Assembly: GCA_030671915.1 (NCBI GenBank)
Contig: DAOVHN010000180.1
Span: 1-5,784, forward strand
Direction: 5' to 3'
From: Pseudomonadota bacterium
GTDB lineage: Bacteria > Pseudomonadota > Alphaproteobacteria > UBA8366 > JADFVY01
Length of the DNA: 5,784 nucleotides
How positions within the stretch are numbered: position 1 is the stretch's first letter; the number at the start of each line of letters is the position of its first letter. The notes under the pieces are model-generated. The model saw only the letters and a program-made list of their open reading frames with translations. It was not told where the DNA came from and searched no databases. Below are positions 1 to 5,784 of the stretch, one piece after another. The translations under genes were made by a program, and so were the position numbers.

Positions 1-3000
1 GAAGTCGTCGCCGAAATGCTGGCGTATATCGAACGGGCCTTCCCCGACCGCGAACATACCGACATCAGGACTTTCATCACCGGTTCCGGCGCCGGTCCAA
101 TCGCCGCGCAACTGGGCTCTCGCTTCGTCCAGGAAGTCAATGCTGTCTCCATCGCCGTCGAACGGCTCCATCCGGAAGTAAACAGCGTCATTGAACTCGG
201 CGGCCAAGACGCCAAGATCATTGTTTTCAAGGAAAATCACAAGACCGGCGAACGCCAGGTCATCGCCTCGATGAACGACAAATGCGCGTCCGGGACCGGG
301 GCGACCATCGACAAATGCCTGATCAAACTGGGCATGCCGCGCGATGAGCTGGCGACGCTGAGATTCGATCCGGGGCGGCTTCATAATGTAGCCGCGAAAT
401 GCGGGGTGTTCGCCGAGACCGATATCGTGAACCTGATCAAGGCCGGGGTCCCCTCCGACGAGCTTATGAACTCGCTGATCGATGCGATCGTGATGCAGAA
501 CCTGTCGGTGCTGACCCGCGGCAACACGCTTCGCGACAAGGTGTTGCTGCTGGGCGGCCCCAACAGTTTCCTGCCCTTCCTGCAGGAATGCTGGCGCCTG
601 CGCATCCCCGAAACCTGGGTGGAGCGGGGCCATGAGCAGCCCGACGCCGACCTGGACCAGCTGATCTTCGCGCCGGATAACGCGCAATACTACGCCGCGC
701 GCGGGGCGGCGATGTTCGGCATGGAGGAGCCCGGGGAAGAAGGCGTTTATTTGGGACTCGATAATCTCAGGAATTTCATCGCCAACGGGCGCAAGGCGCA
801 ACTCGGGCCCACCGCGGGACCGCCGCTGCTTACTGGGGACGACGACCTCGAAGATTTCCGTGCGCGGTACGGCACGCCCGGTTTCACGCCGCCCGATCTG
901 CCGCCTGGAACGCATATCCGCGGCTATATCGGCTTCGACGGTGGCTCTACCAGCTCCAAGGCCGTGCTGATTGGCGAGGACGGCGAGATTCTGACAAAGC
1001 AGTATATAATCTCAAAGGGTAACCCGATCATTGATGCCAAGGAAATCATGGCGGCGATCCGGGCCTTCGCCACCGACCGGCTATGCACGCTGGAGGTTCT
1101 GGGATTTGGCGTCACCGGCTATGCGGCGGACGTGCTCGATAGCGCCATCCGATGCGACGCCAATATCGTGGAGACGGTGGCGCATATGATCAGCGCGACC
1201 CGTTATTGCGGCGACGATGTGGATGTCATCTGCGACATCGGCGGCCAGGATATCAAGGTCCTGTTCCTGCAAAACGGCACGGTTCGTAACTTCCGCCTTT
1301 CCAACCAGTGCTCGGCGGGCAACGGCATGCTGCTGCAGGCCATGGCGGACCAGTTCGGGGTCGATATTCGGGATTATGCCGATATCGCCTTCGGCGCGGA
1401 GCTGTCGCCAAAATTCAGCTATGGCTGCGCCGTCTTCCTGGATACCGACCGGGTCAATTTCCAGAAGGAGGGATTTACGCGCGAAGAACTGTTCGCCGGC
1501 CTCGCCCGGGTGCTGCCGAAGAATATCTGGCAGTATGTTGTGCAGATCCCGCGCATGGCCGAACTCGGCCGTAAGTTCGTCCTGCAGGGCGGAACCCAGC
1601 ATAACCTCGCCGCCGTCAAGGCGCAGGTGGACTATATCGCGGAACGCGTGCCCGGCGCCGAAATCATGGTGCATCCCCATTGTGGCGAGGCAGGTGCGAT
1701 CGGCGCGGCGTTGGAGGCCCGCCGGGTTGTCGAACGGCGCGGGCGCAGCCGCTGCATTGGCCTCGACGCGATCATCGACCTGGCCTTCACCACGCGCACC
1801 GACAAGGAAACGCGGTGCACGTTCTGCACCAACAACTGTTCCCGCACCTTTATTGATACGGTAACGCCGGACGGCGGCAAGAGCCGCTATATCGCCGGGT
1901 TCTCCTGCGAGAAAGGCACGGTGGAATCGAAGGAGGAAGTGGTCCGCCTCAACCAGGAGCGCAAACGCCTGAGGGGCGAATATCCAAACCTGGTGGAATA
2001 TGATGCGGTTCTGGCCTTCAAACAATTCCACGATGTCGCGCCGCCGCCGACCGAGGCGACGCCGATCATCGACGAGCAGGTAGGCAGGGCCTGGTTCGGG
2101 TGCGGTCCCGTCCGGCGTCGCCCGGTAAAGCGGGGCTTCCAGGCGAGTTCCGAGGCAGCGCGCGAACGCCGCAAGGAAATCCGCATCGGCATCCCCCGGG
2201 TTCTCAACTTTTACGCCTTCGGGCCGTTCCTGCGCGGCTATCTGGCGGCGCTGGGGATCGCGCCGCGCAACGTGGTGTTTTCCGACGAGACCTCCGAGCA
2301 GTTGTGGCAGGAGGGGGGCAAGTACGGCTCTATCGACCCCTGCTATCCATCGAAGGTCAGCCTCGCGCATATTCACAACCTGCTGCATCACAAGCAGTCC
2401 CGCAGGCCGCTGGATTATATCTGGTTCCCAGGAATTACGGCGATGCCGACTTTCGTCAGCCACATCCAGGGCTCCGCCGCTTGCCCGATCGTCGCGGGCT
2501 CGCCGGCGGTCGCCGCGGCGGCCTTTACCAAGGAGAAGGATTTCTTCGCCGCCGCTGGCGTGGAATTTATTTATGACCCGTTGAATTTCGGGATCGAGAA
2601 CCTGACCCGCCAGCAGCTGTTCGATACATGGGGCGAGCGGCTGGGCGTCACCCGGGACGAAAACGACTGGGCCTGCCTGCGGGGCTGGGAGGCGATGCGG
2701 CTTTGCGATAGCGAGCTGCAGCGCCGCAGTCTGGAAATGCTGACCAAGGCGGAACGGGAAAACGGGGTGGTCCTGCTGATGCTGGGCCGACCCTACCATA
2801 ACGACTCGGGCATTAACCACGACGTCCTGGAGGAATTCCAAGCGCTGGGCTATCCGGTCCTGTCGATCCGCTCGATCCCGAAGGATCCGGCTTGGCTGGC
2901 GCGCTTCTTCAAGGACGATCTGGCCAGCGGCCGCATAAGGGACGTCTTCGATATCAACGATGTCTGGCCCGAGAACTATTCCGCCAACAGCGCCCAGAAG

Positions 3001-3519
3001 GTCTGGGCCGCCAAGTTCGCCGCCCGGCATCCCAATGTGGCGGTTCTCGACCTTTCCAGTTTCAAATGCGGGAACGATTCGCCGACCTACGGGATCATCG
3101 ACAGCATTATCGGGGCCAGCGACACGCCCTATCTGGCGCTGCACGACCTGGATGCCAACAAGCCCGGCGGCTCCATCCGCCTCAGGGTCAAGACCTACGC
3201 CTACGCCCTGGACCTGTACAAGGAGCGGCTGGAGGACCTTGTGGCCAGGCGATCGGCGCTGGAGCAGTCCCTGGTGGCCCGGCGGCGCGAACTGTTGGCG
3301 GCATATCGGGTTGAGCTGGAGGACAACATCCGGATAGCGGCCCCCGGCGCCCGGCAGGCCATGGAGGAGGCGTTCGAGATCTATCTGAACGAAGGCGCGG
3401 AAGATACCGGAGACGCCGGAATCGACGGTGCCGGCGAAGCGGGTGGACCGAATGCCGGCGCGGCGATCCCAGCGGGCGGGGAAGGGCAGCCGAAAAACAT
3501 CCGCGAGGCAGCCGAATAG
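1..3519 (+). CDS. Fused acyl-CoA dehydratase activase (two BadF/BcrA-type ATPase domains plus DUF2229), 5' end outside window
   Basis: Large protein of the BadF/BadG/BcrA/BcrD ATPase superfamily, presumably cytoplasmic, whose members use ATP to drive one-electron transfer to a partner dehydratase or reductase. Numbering codons from base 1, ATPase module 1 shows a phosphate-2 motif LGGQD (codons 66-70), Cys95 in NDKCASGTG, Cys134 in AAKCGVFAE and an adenosine motif LLGGPNS near codon 183. Module 2 shows the phosphate-1 motif GFDGGSTSSK (codons 311-320), DIGGQD (412-417), Cys437 in NQCSAGNG, Cys476 in SYGCAVF and GGTQHN (530-535). A linker follows with C-x2-C-x3-C-x22-C (606, 609, 613, 636). 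A DUF2229 domain then begins near codon 727 (IGIPRVLNFYAF) and contains CYPSK (Cys781), ACPIV (Cys828) and FKCGNDS (Cys1023). The last 40 or so residues are Gly/Ala-rich. The frame is open to base 1, and the phosphate-1 motif of module 1 is missing, so the true start lies upstream; Met at base 16 is internal. By comparison with HgdC, at least about 35-60 codons are missing. The family is secure; the substrate is unknown. Confidence 0.93.
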   Translation, partial: EVVAEMLAYIERAFPDREHTDIRTFITGSGAGPIAAQLGSRFVQEVNAVSIAVERLHPEVNSVIELGGQDAKIIVFKENHKTGERQVIASMNDKCASGTGATIDKCLIKLGMPRDELATLRFDPGRLHNVAAKCGVFAETDIVNLIKAGVPSDELMNSLIDAIVMQNLSVLTRGNTLRDKVLLLGGPNSFLPFLQECWRLRIPETWVERGHEQPDADLDQLIFAPDNAQYYAARGAAMFGMEEPGEEGVYLGLDNLRNFIANGRKAQLGPTAGPPLLTGDDDLEDFRARYGTPGFTPPDLPPGTHIRGYIGFDGGSTSSKAVLIGEDGEILTKQYIISKGNPIIDAKEIMAAIRAFATDRLCTLEVLGFGVTGYAADVLDSAIRCDANIVETVAHMISATRYCGDDVDVICDIGGQDIKVLFLQNGTVRNFRLSNQCSAGNGMLLQAMADQFGVDIRDYADIAFGAELSPKFSYGCAVFLDTDRVNFQKEGFTREELFAGLARVLPKNIWQYVVQIPRMAELGRKFVLQGGTQHNLAAVKAQVDYIAERVPGAEIMVHPHCGEAGAIGAALEARRVVERRGRSRCIGLDAIIDLAFTTRTDKETRCTFCTNNCSRTFIDTVTPDGGKSRYIAGFSCEKGTVESKEEVVRLNQERKRLRGEYPNLVEYDAVLAFKQFHDVAPPPTEATPIIDEQVGRAWFGCGPVRRRPVKRGFQASSEAARERRKEIRIGIPRVLNFYAFGPFLRGYLAALGIAPRNVVFSDETSEQLWQEGGKYGSIDPCYPSKVSLAHIHNLLHHKQSRRPLDYIWFPGITAMPTFVSHIQGSAACPIVAGSPAVAAAAFTKEKDFFAAAGVEFIYDPLNFGIENLTRQQLFDTWGERLGVTRDENDWACLRGWEAMRLCDSELQRRSLEMLTKAERENGVVLLMLGRPYHNDSGINHDVLEEFQALGYPVLSIRSIPKDPAWLARFFKDDLASGRIRDVFDINDVWPENYSANSAQKVWAAKFAARHPNVAVLDLSSFKCGNDSPTYGIIDSIIGASDTPYLALHDLDANKPGGSIRLRVKTYAYALDLYKERLEDLVARRSALEQSLVARRRELLAAYRVELEDNIRIAAPGARQAMEEAFEIYLNEGAEDTGDAGIDGAGEAGGPNAGAAIPAGGEGQPKNIREAAE

Positions 3520-3522
3520 AGC

Positions 3523-3529
3523 AGAGGAG
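3523..3529 (+). promoter_or_regulatory. Shine-Dalgarno site of the second operon gene
   Basis: AGAGGAG lies nine bases before the ATG at 3539 and just after the TAG of the preceding gene (3517-3519). It fixes the start of the 535-residue protein and supports translation of both genes from one mRNA. No promoter or terminator is visible in the 19-base gap. Confidence 0.8.
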
Positions 3530-3538
3530 TGAGGCGAA

Positions 3539-5146
<1,608 letters not shown>

Positions 5147-5170
5147 CGCGAAGCTGGGACTGAAACGACA

Positions 5171-5196
5171 AAACCCCAAGGTTTCCCTTGGGGTTT
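5171..5196. terminator. Rho-independent terminator, probably bidirectional
   Basis: A perfect 11-bp stem pairs AAACCCCAAGG (5171-5181) with CCTTGGGGTTT (5186-5196) around a four-base loop. Read on the minus strand the loop is GAAA, a stable GNRA tetraloop. There the stem ends in TTT and continues as T, G, T, C, G, TTT, a short U tract suited to ending the tRNA transcript that finishes at 5200. On the plus strand the stem also ends in TTT but is then followed by CGAT, so it is a weaker terminator for the operon, whose last stop codon is 24 bases upstream. Confidence 0.82.
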
Positions 5197-5199
5197 CGA

Positions 5200-5274
5200 T
5201 GGTGGGCGCGACAGGGATTGAACCTGTGACCCCTGCCGTGTGAAGGCAGTGCTCTCCCGCTGAGCTACGCGCCC
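5200..5274 (-). tRNA. tRNA-Val (anticodon CAC), CCA encoded
   Basis: On the minus strand a full cloverleaf can be drawn. The acceptor stem pairs GGGCGCG with CGCGCCC. The D arm is GCTC/GAGC. The anticodon stem CTGCC/GGCAG encloses loop TTCACAC, giving anticodon CAC, which reads the valine codon GTG. The variable loop is GGGTC, the T arm ACAGG/CCTGT encloses TTCAATC, and the discriminator A is followed by a genomically encoded CCA (5202-5200). All stems are fully paired, so it looks functional. It faces the preceding operon and ends four bases before the shared terminator stem. Confidence 0.97.
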
Positions 5275-5295
5275 GGATAACCAGAATGCGCGGCA

Positions 5296-5324
5296 GATTT
5301 AAGGCCCGTCCGGCGGCCTGTCAA
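5296..5324 (-). promoter_or_regulatory. Sigma-70-type promoter of the tRNA-Val gene
   Basis: On the minus strand a perfect -35 TTGACA (5324-5319) is followed by -10 TAAATC (5301-5296) at 17-base spacing, or TTAAAT (5302-5297) at 16. A start site near 5289 would give a leader of about 15 bases before the tRNA 5' end at 5274. The GC-rich bases just after the -10 (TGCCGCGC) resemble the discriminator of stringently controlled stable-RNA promoters; that regulation is inferred. Confidence 0.75.
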
Positions 5325-5348
5325 GCGGCGGGAAGCCGATTCACGGTT

Positions 5349-5366
5349 GGTTAACCCGGGTTAACC
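5349..5366. repeat. Perfect 18-bp palindrome, possible operator
   Basis: GGTTAACCCGGGTTAACC equals its own reverse complement. It can also be read as a direct repeat of TTAACCC with a 10-base period. It lies between the -35 of the minus-strand tRNA promoter (ends 5324) and the plus-strand DUF3108 gene (starts 5484), so it could bind a dimeric regulator. The two TTAA half-sites are separated by six bases, one fewer than the TTAA-N7-TTAA consensus of the alphaproteobacterial regulator CtrA. The palindrome is certain; a regulatory role is a guess. Confidence 0.5.
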
Positions 5367-5378
5367 CGCCGATACCAA

Positions 5379-5408
5379 TTGAAACAGAATGTTACTGGCC
5401 TGTATGGC
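5379..5408 (+). promoter_or_regulatory. Weak candidate promoter for the DUF3108 gene
   Basis: TTGAAA (5379-5384) resembles a -35 box. TATGGC (5403-5408), preceded by TG, lies 18 bases downstream as a poor -10. It sits just after the palindrome and about 75 bases before the ATG at 5484. No better pair was seen in 5367-5483, but the -10 is weak and the call is tentative. Confidence 0.25.
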
Positions 5409-5483
5409 CGCGCCACCATATCTTTAGCTGTGGAATTTCAGCGCTTGAAAAACAGAACGGTATTTTCCCGGGGATAGCGTGCA

Positions 5484-5784
5484 ATGAATTTAGGACGAAG
5501 GCGGAAGAGTGGAACGGCGCTGGCGGTGGAACATCCCGTCAGGAGACTTCGGCAGGTCGTGATGACCGGTCTGGTGATGGCTGTTTTCGCTATTCTTCTG
5601 GCGATCGCGGGGCCGCGGCCAGCCGCATCGGCGGAAGGCGTGGCGCTTGGCTATGAGGGGTATCTCGGCGGTTTCCATATGATGACGGCCGAGGTTGAGA
5701 TGGCCCGCAACGACGAAAATTACAGGATGGAGACCAATGCCGAGGGTCGCGGGTTCATCGGCTGGATTATCGACTGGCGGAGCA
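5484..5784 (+). CDS. Exported DUF3108-family protein, 3' end outside window
   Basis: The first 100 codons are present and the frame is open at the right edge. The N-terminus has a long basic region (GRRRKSG, then RRLRQ near residues 20-24), a hydrophobic core at about residues 25-42 (VVMTGLVMAVFAILLAIA), and a likely signal peptidase I site ASA|E after residue 50. The mature start, YEGYLGGFHMMTAEVEMA followed by YRMETNAEGRGFIGW, matches the pattern of DUF3108 proteins of Alphaproteobacteria, thought to be periplasmic or outer-envelope beta-rich proteins of unknown function. The ATG at 5484 has GGGGA (5470-5474) nine bases upstream. An internal ATG at 5562 would remove the basic n-region, so it is less likely. 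The gene lies beyond the tRNA and is probably an independent transcription unit. Confidence 0.8.
   Translation, partial: MNLGRRRKSGTALAVEHPVRRLRQVVMTGLVMAVFAILLAIAGPRPAASAEGVALGYEGYLGGFHMMTAEVEMARNDENYRMETNAEGRGFIGWIIDWRS

Noticed and set aside
16..18. ATG at 16 as the start of the activase
   Set aside because: The frame is open back to base 1, there is no Shine-Dalgarno before it, and the first phosphate-1 motif expected in the ATPase module would be missing. It is an internal methionine.
5351..5364. CtrA binding site
   Set aside because: The TTAA half-sites are six bases apart rather than the seven of the consensus, so it is kept only as an unassigned palindrome.
5445..5466. TTGAAA (5445) with TATTTT (5461) as the DUF3108 promoter
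   Set aside because: The spacer is only 10 bases, too short for a sigma-70 promoter.

Overview
The window reads as chromosomal DNA of a high-GC alphaproteobacterium, possibly of the Rhodospirillales. That placement is inferred from GC-rich third codon positions, a tRNA-Val(CAC) of alphaproteobacterial type, and the start of a DUF3108 envelope protein of a kind common in this class. No marker gene fixes the genus.

Positions 1-5146 hold a tight two-gene, plus-strand operon. The first gene is cut by the left edge of the window. It encodes a very large protein (at least 1172 codons) with two tandem ATPase modules of the BadF/BadG/BcrA/BcrD (2-hydroxyacyl-CoA dehydratase activase) family, a cysteine-rich linker, and a C-terminal DUF2229 / dehydratase-like domain. 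Nineteen bases later comes a 535-residue protein of the 2-hydroxyacyl-CoA dehydratase / benzoyl-CoA reductase-like superfamily. Together they look like a self-contained ATP-driven, Fe-S-dependent low-potential reductase or radical enzyme: the ATPase halves would energise an electron, and the DUF2229 domain plus the second protein would form the catalytic or electron-accepting module. The substrate cannot be read from the sequence, and no ferredoxin, CoA-transferase or beta-oxidation gene lies within the window.

The most striking feature is that both ATPase halves keep a cysteine pair spaced by exactly 39 residues. This is the spacing of the two cluster ligands in the classical homodimeric activase HgdC. 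The fused protein may therefore hold one bridging [4Fe-4S] cluster within a single chain.

Positions 5147-5199 carry a strong hairpin that can terminate both converging transcripts. A minus-strand tRNA-Val(CAC) with encoded CCA occupies 5200-5274, and a good sigma-70-type promoter for it lies at 5296-5324. The remaining intergenic stretch to 5483 contains a perfect 18-bp palindrome and a weak promoter candidate. From 5484 to the right edge is the 5' end of a plus-strand gene for an exported DUF3108 protein, unrelated in function to the operon as far as can be seen.
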